A DNA stretch of 64,000 nucleotides from assembly GCA_004134985.1 (NCBI GenBank), contig REGQ01000059.1, positions 48,564-112,563 on the forward strand, written 5' to 3'. Below, piece after piece: positions 42,260-50,643 of this stretch. The DNA is from Paenibacillaceae bacterium (GTDB lineage Bacteria > Bacillota > Bacilli > Paenibacillales > Paenibacillaceae). The translations under genes were made by a program, and so were the position numbers. Under the pieces are notes generated by a model. The model saw only the letters and a program-made list of their open reading frames with translations, had not been told where the DNA came from and did no database searches. Numbering within the stretch: position 1 is the first letter of the stretch; every line of letters starts with the position of its first letter.

Positions 42260-42700
42260 CGAGGAGATTAAAGGACCGCTACAACCTATTCAAATTGACA
42301 TTGACCAGACATGTCTTCTTAATGAGCTGCAGGCACACATTCTCTGAATATGATATCGTTCATTCCGATCTGGCTCTCCCATGGATACAACCTCTTTATC
42401 ACAATTTTATTAATCAACACATCAACGCAAAAAACTCCTTTTCCGGTCAACGGATAGGAGGCACTCATGCAAACAAAAAGCCTTACTGCTCACAAATCGA
42501 GCAGTTTGAACCTTATGTTAACGATTAAAAGTCCGCACGAATCCTATTCCGAAAATCTAATAAAATCGATTTTCTTTAAGTGAATAGGATTAATAGTTCA
42601 TCGGCTCTTAATCACCCTTTCATTACTAATTAATTTTACTCTACCACACTTCGTATCAAACTGGTTATGGAAAGTAATGATTTTCCCTAACGCAACAAGC
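42260..42700 (+). other. 440-bp stretch without a recognisable gene
   Basis: Frames here are short and match nothing by eye; it probably contains decayed sequence, including whatever joined the SDR fragment at 42702. No R1 or R2 core is evident. Confidence 0.3.
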
Positions 42701-42701
42701 T

Positions 42702-43069
42702 TTGCCACGTTTACGAGACGAAGGTCGAATTATTAACTTATCATCCTATGTAACAAGAATTTCCCTGCCTTCTATTCCTGCATACAGTATGACCAAGGGG
42801 GCAATCAACACACTAACACTCGCTTTATCCAACCAACTCGGCTCACGTGGAATTACGATCAATGCCATCCAACCTGGATTCGTTGCCACGGACATGCAGG
42901 CCGCAGTGCTGCAAGATCCTGCCTCACAAAAGTATGGGGCTGATTGTTCTATCTTTGGAAGATGGGGGCAACCAGAGGATGTCGCGGATATAGCTGCTTT
43001 TCCAGCTTCTTCCGACAGCCGCTGGGTAACCGGGCAATTGATCGATGCCAGTGGAGGCTCTCATTTGTA
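42702..43069 (+). pseudogene. Short-chain dehydrogenase, N-terminally truncated
   Basis: The frame encodes only the second half of an SDR: GRIINLSSYVTRISLPSIPAYSMTKGA with the catalytic Ser and Tyr-x3-Lys, NAIQPGFVATDM and the closing GQLIDASGGSHL. The NAD-binding TGxxxGIG half is absent and no plausible start exists before TTG 42702. It is a non-functional remnant of a polyketide-like or FabG-type SDR. Confidence 0.68.
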
Positions 43070-43227
43070 AATCCGGAATTAGGATTGATCTTTTTGAAGT
43101 TCAAAGTATACGTGAGCTTTCCTTGGGACTGGATGTAATGTTTAATGGGAAGGTAAATAAATACGTAGGACAAACCGCCGATGCGGTCTGTTTATCCATT
43201 GAACATACGGAGGAGAACTTTAATTCA

Positions 43228-43292
43228 ATGATCCAGGAGCAGTTTGCCGCGGCGGTAGCTTCTTCTCATTTCATCAAGCAAAGGGCAGGATT
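43228..43292 (+). repeat. R1 partial copy O
   Basis: ATCCAGGAGCAGTTTGCCGC and CATCAAGCAAAGGGCAGGATT match the central segment and right core of R1 (compare 37430-37492). The left core is not recognisable. Confidence 0.5.
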
Positions 43293-43412
43293 GTTCAACA
43301 AGTTGTACCCTTTAGGATAGGACGATGATATAATATCAAACAAAAAGGGAGAGAAGTTAAAAGAAACGCAAGAAAAGCTATTAGAAGCCATAGATAGATA
43401 ACCAGTCATTCT

Positions 43413-43504
43413 TGAACTAACGTATAGCGATAGCACAGCGGTGGAACCGATCCATCGCTTGTTTTGCATTGCTGGAAATCCGCTCAGCTAAATGGCAGGA
43501 TAGT
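43413..43504 (+). repeat. R1 dispersed repeat, copy M (divergent centre)
   Basis: The left core TGAACTAACGTATAGCGATAG and the right core CAGCTAAATGGCAGGATAG are clear. The centre contains AGCGGTGGAACCGATCCATCGCT, an unrelated imperfect hairpin. It shows that cores persist while the centre is exchanged. Confidence 0.6.
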
Positions 43505-43606
43505 TGAGGAATATATGGGTAATTATGTTATACTTAAGAAGATTCATTTTATGTATATGATAATGAAAGCGGTAATTTTCAAAAAGTTTGATAGGAGGGT
43601 ATAATA

Positions 43607-43939
43607 ATGCGTCAGGTTCTTTTTCTGATCATGATATGGGTTAGCGTGATTTGTATTGGCTGCACGTCATCAATAGATAATATTAACTATGAACTACCAC
43701 CACCAGGAACACCAACTGTTACATCGGAACAGGCAAAAGAGATAGCAAAGAACGTTTACAAGATAAAGGAAATCGAAATTATTAACCGTAGACACCTCGA
43801 ACAGGTAGAGTTAGATGAAAGACCAGTCAGTGCATATGGTTATACCCCTGTTTATTGGGTAATCAAAGGGAAAAATAACGAAGGTACAATATATGTTTCA
43901 TTTGTTAATCCAGAGCACCATTTTATAATATCTAATTGA
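43607..43939 (+). CDS. Small lipoprotein of unknown function
   Basis: The 110-residue product has a lipoprotein signal (FLIMIWVSVICIGC, lipid-modified Cys at about residue 19). A Pro-rich linker and a small domain with TSEQAKEIAKNVYKI follow, then strands ending VYWVIKGKNNEGTIYVSFVNPE, reminiscent of PepSY-like folds. It would be anchored outside the membrane. AGGAGGG precedes the ATG at 43607. It is monocistronic, followed after 8 bp by R1 copy L. Confidence 0.7.
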   Translation: MRQVLFLIMIWVSVICIGCTSSIDNINYELPPPGTPTVTSEQAKEIAKNVYKIKEIEIINRRHLEQVELDERPVSAYGYTPVYWVIKGKNNEGTIYVSFVNPEHHFIISN

Positions 43940-43946
43940 AGTTATT

Positions 43947-44031
43947 TATTCTAACGGGAGACGATTGTTTAACCAATCAGGGAGCAGACCGCCGCGGCGC
44001 TACTCCCTGATTAATTGAAGTAACAGTCAGA
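43947..44031 (+). repeat. R1 dispersed repeat, copy L
   Basis: The left core ATTCTAACGGGAGACGATTG and the right core TTGAAGTAACAGTCAG flank CAGGGAGCAG/TACTCCCTG around a GCCGCGGC centre. Very similar to copies K and G in the middle. Confidence 0.75.
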
Positions 44032-44134
44032 AGCTTATCTCTTTGTCGGCAACTATACCTTGCATTATAGAGTAATATGTAATATAAATAAATTACAAAT
44101 GATTACAATTTGCAGTTGATATGGGGTGAGATTT

Positions 44135-44660
44135 TGGAAGTTAATAAAGAGGTATTAAAAGGTCATAATAGACACGATAGTACTCTCTCTGTTGTATAAG
44201 AAAGAAATGTACGGTTACAAACTTGCCAAATCAGTACGAGAGAATAGCAGCGGACAATTCGAATTGAAAGAAGGCACGCTGTACTTGTCTCTGAAGCGAC
44301 TGGAAAAAAATCAGTGGATCACTTCTTACTGGAGTGATGAGCAAGGACCAGGCGGAAGAAGGGAAATCGGAACAGGAAGCAATTCAACTCGCGATCGAAC
44401 GTTTAGAATTATTTGATTACTTGGATAATGCTAAACCTAACTATACTTACTCTGAAAAAGATGATTCGCCAAAATGGCTATGGGCAGGATACAATCGTGG
44501 CGGCAACGGCATGGGACATTGGTTTGTTTACACGTCTGCCTTCGGTTACTATGTCCTATCCGTGTTAATTCTAGTTTTGGGTATCGCTCTTTACTGGGCT
44601 TTATTCACAATCTGGGCCATTATCTTTGCGTTCCATGCAACCAGGGAGTATAGAAAGTGA
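44135..44660 (+). pseudogene. PadR regulator fused by deletion to a HAAS/DUF1700-type membrane protein
   Basis: After a one-base frameshift near 44170 the sequence reads HIDTIVLSLLYKKEMYGYKLAK and EGTLYLSLKRLEKNQWI, the PadR winged helix. Near 44355 (PGGRRE) it passes into EEGKSEQEAIQLAIERL, a HAAS-domain helix from the gene that usually follows padR, and a C-terminal pair of membrane helices (YYVLSVLILVLGIALYWALF). A deletion removed the end of padR and the start of its partner. The hybrid is unlikely to work. Confidence 0.62.
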
Positions 44661-44741
44661 TATTGACATCTAAAAAGCAAGAAACTGGCATGAAAGATTG
44701 CTTAATCACTACACACATACCTTAGATAAAGGGTGATTCAA

Positions 44742-45329
44742 TTGAACCAAGGGTTAATTGTTTTTCTAAATGGAACGTCAAGCTCCGGAAAGACTTCCAT
44801 ATCGACTGAACTATTAAATCAAAATGAAATCCCATTTCATCATTTATCAATTGATAATTTTTTCAAAGGATTTTTCCATGACTACATTGATTTTATAAAC
44901 ACGACATGTCCAGATGATGTGCCAGTGTCAACCGATATCATTATTGATCCGTTGGTCACTATATTTTTTTCAACCGTCAAATATATGTCTGCCAAAGGAA
45001 TGAATGTCGTTGTAGATACGGTCAATGATAGTGACGAGCGGTTTAATACATGTCTGAATTTATTAAATGGTCATCCTGTACTTTTTGTAGGAGTCACTTG
45101 CTCGAAAGAGGAACTTGTGAGAAGAGAAGAACGAAGAGGAGATCGAGACATTGGACTAGCCAGTTCTCAGTTTGATAAAGTGTATGGCCTTCATGAGTAT
45201 GACATTGAAGTAAATACTGAAACCTTGAGACCAGTTGAATGCGCCAATTTCATATTAAATTTTATTAGATCAGATGGAGAATACTCTGCGTTTAAAAAGT
45301 TAAATAAAAGGAGTTTTGGTGTTTCATAG
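44742..45329 (+). CDS. Chloramphenicol phosphotransferase-like P-loop kinase
   Basis: This protein of about 195 residues has Walker A FLNGTSSSGKTSIS near the start, an HLSIDNFF segment with an acidic residue, a VVVDTVNDSDERF strand and a lid-like ELVRREERRGDRDIGLA region. These are the landmarks of chloramphenicol 3-O-phosphotransferase relatives. The TTG at 44742 follows AAAGGG by 8 bp; a GTG at 44733 overlaps the site. Resistance to chloramphenicol is not implied; most relatives have unknown substrates. A partial paralogue lies at the left edge of the window (1-150). Confidence 0.78.
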   Translation: MNQGLIVFLNGTSSSGKTSISTELLNQNEIPFHHLSIDNFFKGFFHDYIDFINTTCPDDVPVSTDIIIDPLVTIFFSTVKYMSAKGMNVVVDTVNDSDERFNTCLNLLNGHPVLFVGVTCSKEELVRREERRGDRDIGLASSQFDKVYGLHEYDIEVNTETLRPVECANFILNFIRSDGEYSAFKKLNKRSFGVS

Positions 45330-45504
45330 AAGCCGTATCCATCATATAACACCATTAGGGGGCAGTGAAATGTCCGATATATCTTATGGTCGAGACAAGC
45401 AATGTCTATGATTTTGTAATGCACCCACTCGGACCTGGTGGGAGTAGAAGTTGCCGAACGGGGTATTGTGATAATGAGATAATGCCATTTATTTGCATGC
45501 TAAA

Positions 45505-45864
45505 TTTGCTTCGATTCCAGTAGACCGATTAACACTAGTACTTCAAGAAAGAACTAAACTTAATATCTTTGCTTCTAGAACCATCATTTATCTTGTATTT
45601 CTAATGGCCGCCATTATTTTCAAATAATTGATCAGTGAACAAAAACAGAGCATGTATGAACAGTCGCCGCCGGAGAGTGTGAACGCTTTAGGCTTTGATG
45701 GATTAAAAACGTCAGGAGAAATGGATGATTTCAATAATCGGCTAGGTATAAATACTTATCTCACCCTTCCGAGCGGCAGCGATACTTCAAATAGTGGCCT
45801 TGTCACCGCAGTAAAAAACAGCATAGATCGTAGACATATGAAATACATTAAGGGGGGAAACTAG
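45505..45864 (+). pseudogene. Unidentified membrane-protein remnant with an internal stop
   Basis: One frame reads SIPVDRLTLVLQERTKLNIF, a hydrophobic TIIYLVFLMAAIIF helix and a TAA at 45625. It then continues in the same frame as a 78-residue stretch (starting ISEQKQSMYEQ) to 45864. The continuous frame with one stop suggests a single degraded gene. The family is not recognised. Confidence 0.3.
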
Positions 45865-45873
45865 TCTGGACAA

Positions 45874-46152
45874 ATGAATAAAAAATTAGTTGTAACGTTG
45901 GCTCTAGTTCTTTTTTACTTTTTTTTATGTTGGATGGTTGATGTTACTAGCAGCACAATTGTTATGAATGCTTCTGGCCGTTCTTACAACATTGAAAATC
46001 ATTTGTTTTACAACAAATATATTTTCCATAGTGAAAACAACGGCGGAAGCAATACCGAGATAAACCTCAAACTAGATAGAATATTTTTTCTCTGTATAAG
46101 TATCGTCTTCTTAGCTTTTAACCTGATGAAAAGGTCTAAGCAAACTAAGTAA
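45874..46152 (+). CDS. Small hypothetical membrane protein
   Basis: The 92-residue product has an N-terminal hydrophobic segment (LVVTLALVLFYFFLCWMV), an Asn/Ser-rich outer loop and a second hydrophobic segment (IFFLCISIVFLAFNL) with a Lys-rich end, predicting two membrane helices. The ribosome binding site is weak. A strong terminator follows immediately at 46158, which supports this as a real transcription unit. Confidence 0.5.
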   Translation: MNKKLVVTLALVLFYFFLCWMVDVTSSTIVMNASGRSYNIENHLFYNKYIFHSENNGGSNTEINLKLDRIFFLCISIVFLAFNLMKRSKQTK

Positions 46153-46157
46153 TGAAA

Positions 46158-46205
46158 CTGCACCTCCGGTTGTTAGATAACACCTAACATTGGAGGTGCA
46201 TCTTT
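46158..46205 (+). terminator. Intrinsic terminator
   Basis: TGCACCTCC and the inner GTTGTTAG pair with CTAACATT and GGAGGTGCA; a T-rich tail (TCTTTGTTT) follows at 46201. Confidence 0.72.
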
Positions 46206-46353
46206 GTTTAATCAGCATGGCTGACTTGGCTTCGCTAGCGCGCGATTTTGTACGGAATAAGTTAATAAATATATATGGTAACTCGACTGCAACGAGAAAG
46301 ATCGTTCTTGTGCGGTGGCAACAGATAATCCGGAAACAACCAACAGCAGAAGA

Positions 46354-46392
46354 TGTCGAGTGACAAGAACATACATCTTTTATAACCACGCC
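46354..46392 (+). repeat. R2 left half, copy e, abutting R3
   Basis: TGTCGAGTGACAAGAACATA followed by CATCTTTTATAACCACGCC matches the R2 left end and first hairpin arm. The sequence then switches to R3 at about 46395, so R3 replaced the rest of R2. Confidence 0.6.
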
Positions 46393-46399
46393 TGCGTTC

Positions 46400-46533
46400 A
46401 CCAGGAAGCCCATCCCCCCTCGGCAGCAATCCGGCGATCGAAAGGCGGCTTTTTTGGCATGAAGAATCCTTCTACTGCAAAAATATCATAAGAGCATTTC
46501 GGGGCTTGGAATTTCGTTGACGAGCATAGATGC
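46400..46533 (+). repeat. R3 dispersed repeat, copy a
   Basis: This copy matches the segment at 56591-56724 over about 135 bp. Shared landmarks are GGAAGCCCATCCCCC, GGCAGCAATCCGGC, GGCGGCTTTTTTGG, CTGCAAAAATA, TTTCGGGGCTTGG and GACGAGCATAGA. No coding potential is seen. The following 46534-46792 interval holds no recognised gene; it ends with AT-rich DNA after the 2OG oxygenase. Confidence 0.65.
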
Positions 46534-46792
46534 ATTCTCTTCATACCTGATTTGACTCTGGTCATCCTAGTCATTTAGATAACAAAACCCCCGACCCTAA
46601 ATAGGGATTCAACGAATGGCTATAACCGGACAAAGAACCGGTTCCTTTATTCAGCAGCGTTTTTGAGGTTTTGTATAAATACTCGACCGTCATACCCAAT
46701 CACCTCCCGAATCATACCTCACCCCTGAACTGAAGATGAGGTGGCGGTTCTTGGTAACTGCACACTTATTTGTCGAAAATTCAGGCATAGGT

Positions 46793-47506
46793 TTACTTTG
46801 CATCATGAAAAATAATCCCCAAGCTATACCGCGTTCCTGATGTGATGGTACCTACGCCATGTCGCAGAGTCACCCTGTAATAGCCGTGCGTACCCAATAC
46901 GGGTCGCTGCTGGGTTGGAAAGATGAGTCCTTCACCTTGATTAAGCGTAATGACATGACCTCTGCTCTGTGCCCGCGGCCGCTGTTCGATGAGTAGAGAT
47001 TCGCCGCCGGTATAGTCTTCGCCCCGTTGATTCAGAACAAACAGGACTTGAAAAGGGAAGAAGATGTCACCGTACAAATCCTGATGGAGACAATTGTAGC
47101 CGTCTGCTTCATATTTCAAAATTAGCGGGGTGGGGCGATTTTGCCCCGCCTGATGACATTGAGCAAGAAAGATCGCTAGGGTATCCGGATATTCGGGTGA
47201 TCGATTCAGCTGCTCCAGCCAGCGATTGGCTGCCTTCGAGAGTTCTGAGTACAAGCCATCGCGAAGTTGTTGCACCAGATCTGGAAGGGGGGCTAGATAA
47301 TATTTGTACTCCCCAACTCCGAAACGATATCGCGCCATATCAATAGTTTTGCGATATAAGGTTTCGTCTTTATAGTCTTCGATCAGGCTTTCACACGCGT
47401 CCTCGCTTAGAAGACGTGGCAGTTTGGCATAACCCTGTTCATCGAGCGTTTTATGCAATTCGGCCCAGTTAAGTTCGGTTAAAGATGTTATACGCTGGTC
47501 AGACAT
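46793..47506 (-). CDS. 2OG-Fe(II) oxygenase
   Basis: This 237-residue cupin-fold dioxygenase has the iron-binding pattern HQDLYGD (His-x-Asp), a distal His in VTLRHGVG and the 2-oxoglutarate-binding Arg in RYSLGIIFHD. The substrate could be a protein, nucleic acid or small molecule. The start at 47506 has AGGAGGTG on the minus strand; longer versions would overlap the upstream ogt remnant. It overlaps that remnant by a few bases and shares its transcript. An alkylation-repair role is suggested by the partner but not shown. Confidence 0.8.
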   Translation of the reverse strand: MSDQRITSLTELNWAELHKTLDEQGYAKLPRLLSEDACESLIEDYKDETLYRKTIDMARYRFGVGEYKYYLAPLPDLVQQLRDGLYSELSKAANRWLEQLNRSPEYPDTLAIFLAQCHQAGQNRPTPLILKYEADGYNCLHQDLYGDIFFPFQVLFVLNQRGEDYTGGESLLIEQRPRAQSRGHVITLNQGEGLIFPTQQRPVLGTHGYYRVTLRHGVGTITSGTRYSLGIIFHDAK

Positions 47507-47800
47507 GTTGCACCTCCTTTCCATTGCTGGATACGTTTCGTTCCAGTTCAAGCAGAATCATTTTCATTTCCATACCACCGCGATACCCCGTCAGCGATCC
47601 ATTTTTGCCGATAACGCGGTGGCAAGTAACTGTAATTAGGATCGGATTTGTGCCGATGGCCGTCCCAACCGCCCGTACTGCAGCCGATTTTTGAATCTGA
47701 TGAGCAATATCCGAGTAGGATCGGGTTTGACCGTACGGAATTTCACAAAGTGCCTTCCACACGGCCTTCTGAAAAGGCGTTCCGCGATTAAAAGAACGGA
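47499..47800 (-). pseudogene. ogt: Methylated-DNA-protein cysteine methyltransferase, 5'-truncated
   Basis: The frame carries the MGMT C-terminal domain: GTPFQKAVWKALCEIPYGQTRSYSDIA, AVRAVGTAIGTNPI, the acceptor CHRVIG and GSLTGYRGG. The residue before the acceptor Cys is Thr (VTCHRV) instead of the near-invariant Pro. Upstream of about 47800 the frame meets a TGA, and the neighbouring frame holds only SYDGQFLRKA. The N-terminal domain and start are therefore lost or frameshifted. It would have repaired O6-alkylguanine. A small C-terminal protein starting at GTG 47762 might still be made. Confidence 0.65.
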
Positions 47801-47862
47801 ATGGTGAACTGATTAAGCTTTCCTTAAAAATTGTCCGTCATAAGAAACATCATTATCGGCAA

Positions 47863-48444
47863 TGGCCTGCCATTGTTCATTGTTCATCAGAAACTGGGGC
47901 GGGAAGAATGGGCTCGTCTGAGTCTGGATGTTGAAAAGTTCGATCTGGATTCGTTTCCCGATCGTCTCTCACTTTGGATCACCTCCAGCGTTAGTATAAC
48001 CCTGAAATCAGGCTTAAGTGTGCATTTTGGAATGTAACAGCAAGATAACGAAATTGATCGGGGGATATAAGCGAGGCAAGATTTATGGGAAGCTTGATTG
48101 TCCATTTGCGCTACGAGATAATGAAAGAGGGGGGATGTCAAACACAGAGTTTTTTCGCGAATGAGGAAGCGGCTCTTGCAACGTGATTTCGCTCTTGTTC
48201 TGTATGTATGCCAAATAAGTATAGAGAATGGAAAAGGCGTGTTTTCCAAATATTATTGATTTTTGATTAAGGTACCGTCCAAATACCGAAAAAACAAAGG
48301 AGAAAATTAGATCATCGTAATATTGTCCATAACAAGAGTGATATTATCTATTGTCGGCACTAGGATGAAATCATAAAGTGGGAAAAGAGGTTGAGTGTAA
48401 GAAATTTCGAAAGCAAATAAAAATTATGTTCTCTGGAGGAAGCA
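47863..48444 (+). other. Upstream region of dgoD without a recognisable gene
   Basis: A 68-codon frame at 47831-48037 (starting MSVIRNIIIG) has no recognised identity. The last 200 bp are AT-rich and should hold the dgoD promoter, but no clear -35/-10 pair stands out. Confidence 0.3.
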
Positions 48445-49593
48445 ATGAAAATTCAAAGTTATGAGCTGTTTCAGGTACCGCCGCGCTGGCTCTTTCTTAA
48501 AATTCAAACGGACGAAGGACTGGTAGGTTGGGGAGAGCCTATCGTGGAAGGACGTGCAGAGACAGTCAAGACATGTGTCCATGAACTAATGGAGTATTTG
48601 ATCGGCAAAGATCCAATGCGCATTGAGGATCATTGGTCAATGCTGTACCGTTCGGGTTTTTACCGGGGAGGACCCATCCTGATGAGCGCGATTGCGGGGA
48701 TTGATCAGGCGCTTTGGGATATTAAAGGAAAATTTTTTAATGCCCCTGTATATCAGTTACTCGGAGGAGCTTGCCGTGATTCAATTCGGGTGTATTCCTG
48801 GATTGGAGGGGATCGTCCGGCCGAGGTCGCTGAGGAAGCCAAGAAAGTTGTGAAATCCGGCTTTACTGCGATTAAGATGAACGGAACGGAAGAATTGCAA
48901 TATATCGATTCCTATGAAAAAATCGATGAAACGGTTGCGCGGATTGCTGCGGTCCGGGAAGCCTGTGGCAACTCCATCGGCATCGGCATTGACTTTCACG
49001 GCCGCGTTCATAAGCCGATGGTCAAAATTTTGGCAAAAGAATTGGAGCCCTATCGTCCGATGTTCATAGAGGAACCGGTACTTTCCGAGAATAACGAGGT
49101 TCTCAAGGAACTGTCCAAACACACGTCCATTCCGATTGCGACTGGCGAGCGTATGTTTTCGCGGTGGGACTTCAAGACACTGCTTGCCGAAGGGGCTGTC
49201 GATATCATTCAGCCTGACTTATCACATGCAGGGGGAATTACCGAGTGCAAGAAAATCGCTTCGATGGCGGAAGCATACGATGTTGCGCTGGCTCCTCACT
49301 GCCCGTTAGGTCCGATTGCACTCGCAGCATGCTTGCAGGTTGACGCGACAGCGCACAATGCCTTCATCCAAGAACAAAGCCTGGGCATTCACTATAATGA
49401 AAATGGCGATCTTCTGGACTATTTAACAGACCCTTCTGTTTTTGACTACAAGGACGGTTATGTGAAGATACCGCAGGGACCGGGACTAGGCATTGAAATC
49501 AATGAAGACTACGTTAGAAAAATGGATAAGATCGGGCATAACTGGAGAAACCCCGTGTGGCGTCACAAAGACGGCAGCATCGCCGAGTGGTAA
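48445..49593 (+). CDS. dgoD: D-galactonate dehydratase (enolase superfamily)
   Basis: This 382-residue enzyme dehydrates D-galactonate to 2-keto-3-deoxygalactonate. The N-terminal capping domain is followed by the barrel with metal ligands Asp183 (IDFHG, with His185 as partner), the Glu of FIEEP and the Glu of TGERMFSRW, and the general base His in [18 protein letters not shown] precedes the ATG. The SDR, kinase and aldolase genes needed for the remaining steps lie downstream, the last two broken. The convergent AraC gene is a probable regulator. Closely related sugar-acid dehydratases are the main alternative. Confidence 0.88.
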   Translation: MKIQSYELFQVPPRWLFLKIQTDEGLVGWGEPIVEGRAETVKTCVHELMEYLIGKDPMRIEDHWSMLYRSGFYRGGPILMSAIAGIDQALWDIKGKFFNAPVYQLLGGACRDSIRVYSWIGGDRPAEVAEEAKKVVKSGFTAIKMNGTEELQYIDSYEKIDETVARIAAVREACGNSIGIGIDFHGRVHKPMVKILAKELEPYRPMFIEEPVLSENNEVLKELSKHTSIPIATGERMFSRWDFKTLLAEGAVDIIQPDLSHAGGITECKKIASMAEAYDVALAPHCPLGPIALAACLQVDATAHNAFIQEQSLGIHYNENGDLLDYLTDPSVFDYKDGYVKIPQGPGLGIEINEDYVRKMDKIGHNWRNPVWRHKDGSIAEW

Positions 49594-49600
49594 CGCCACT

Positions 49601-49637
49601 AATCTCACCCTTCGGAGACGAAGGGTGATTTTTTTTC
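49601..49637 (+). terminator. Bidirectional terminator between dgoD and araC
   Basis: AATCTCACCCTTCG (49601-49614) pairs with CGAAGGGTGATT (49619-49630), followed by eight T residues on the plus strand. It serves the convergent dgoD and AraC genes. Confidence 0.78.
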
Positions 49638-49649
49638 AGCAAGAGGCTG

Positions 49650-50528
49650 CTAGCCTTTTTCCTTCTCCCGATACGCGGAGGGGGATTGTCCCATTATTTT
49701 TCGAAACGCTCTGGAGAAGTAGAGAGAATCATGGAAGCCCAATTCCCCGCTGATTTCTTTCATGCTCCAATCGGTTAAATCGAGATAGGTACAGGCTTGC
49801 CGGATTTTGAGCTTTGCAAAATAATTCATCGGAGAGATGCCGGTAATTCGTTTGAATACGGCTAAATAATGGGATCTGGACAAGTTTGTTTGCTCCGCAA
49901 GTTCGGCGAGGGTCAGATTTTCTTTAATGCGCAGCTTCATGTACTCGATTGACTGCTCCACATATCCGTTGGATTTGACATCGTGGTCTTTGGGGCTTTG
50001 CAGGGCTAGTAGTCCCATCATTTGTTGCAACAGAATATTAGCATAAAGGCAATGCGATATGGAATAGCTTTTTTCCGATAATAATTCGAAGCAGGGAGTA
50101 AATAAGTCAATCAGGCGTACGACGTCATTCGTGGAAACCTGCATCTTCCAATTCGACAGTGGAAGTATTTCGCAGTAATGATTGGAAAGCTTTCCCTGAA
50201 AGTGAATCCAATAAATGCTCCAGGGAGCGGATTCGGATGACCCATAAATATGGGGAAAGTTTGGCGGCAAAATGATTAAATCGTTTTTTTTGACAATTCT
50301 ACGCTCTGTGTTCTCTGTTTGCACCCAGCCTTCCCCGTAAACGCAAAAAATTAGAATATGGGATTCGCATCCGTTTGCGCGCTCCCGGTAATGATATTTT
50401 GCAGACGGGAAATAGCCGATATCCGTCACAAACAACATTTGAGCTATGGGGTGTTCGATAAGATCTTTCACAAGCTGTTTAGGTAAGACCAGTAGCTTCT
50501 CAGTTTCAAAACCTTCTTTTTTCCTCAT
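49650..50528 (-). CDS. AraC-family transcriptional regulator (sugar type)
   Basis: This 292-residue protein has an N-terminal cupin-like sensor (HILIFCVYGEGWVQ, then LIILPPNFPHIYGSS). Two C-terminal HTH motifs follow (LTLAELAEQTNLSRSHYLAVFKRITGISPMNYF and MKEISGELGFHDSLYFSRAFRKIMGQSPS). The start at 50528 lies 10 bp after GAGGTGA; the upstream ATG at 50537 is too close. It is transcribed away from the SDR and kinase genes and toward dgoD, so it sits in the middle of the locus it probably activates. A galactonate-type inducer is inferred. Confidence 0.85.
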   Translation of the reverse strand: MRKKEGFETEKLLVLPKQLVKDLIEHPIAQMLFVTDIGYFPSAKYHYRERANGCESHILIFCVYGEGWVQTENTERRIVKKNDLIILPPNFPHIYGSSESAPWSIYWIHFQGKLSNHYCEILPLSNWKMQVSTNDVVRLIDLFTPCFELLSEKSYSISHCLYANILLQQMMGLLALQSPKDHDVKSNGYVEQSIEYMKLRIKENLTLAELAEQTNLSRSHYLAVFKRITGISPMNYFAKLKIRQACTYLDLTDWSMKEISGELGFHDSLYFSRAFRKIMGQSPSAYREKEKG

Positions 50529-50643
50529 GAATTGCATTCACCTCATCAGACTTTTATCCATAAATTCCGTTATATTTTGAATTTATATTACACTGTTTCC
50601 GAAGTAAAGTGAATCTAGATAGATAAGCTCAGGAGTGATTGAC

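Noticed and set aside
42229..42528. 99-codon frame after the AraC-GyrI gene
   Set aside because: It overlaps the end of the regulator, lacks a ribosome binding site, and its composition looks non-coding.
218..44031. R1 as classical integron attC sites
   Set aside because: The cores (CTAACGGG and GTAACGGGCAG) are direct repeats and do not give the inverted RYYYAAC/GTTRRRY boxes, and no integron integrase is present in the window. An analogy is kept as a hypothesis only.
44742..45329. Calling this gene a true chloramphenicol resistance determinant
   Set aside because: Only the fold and P-loop region are clear; most relatives of this family have no proven drug substrate.
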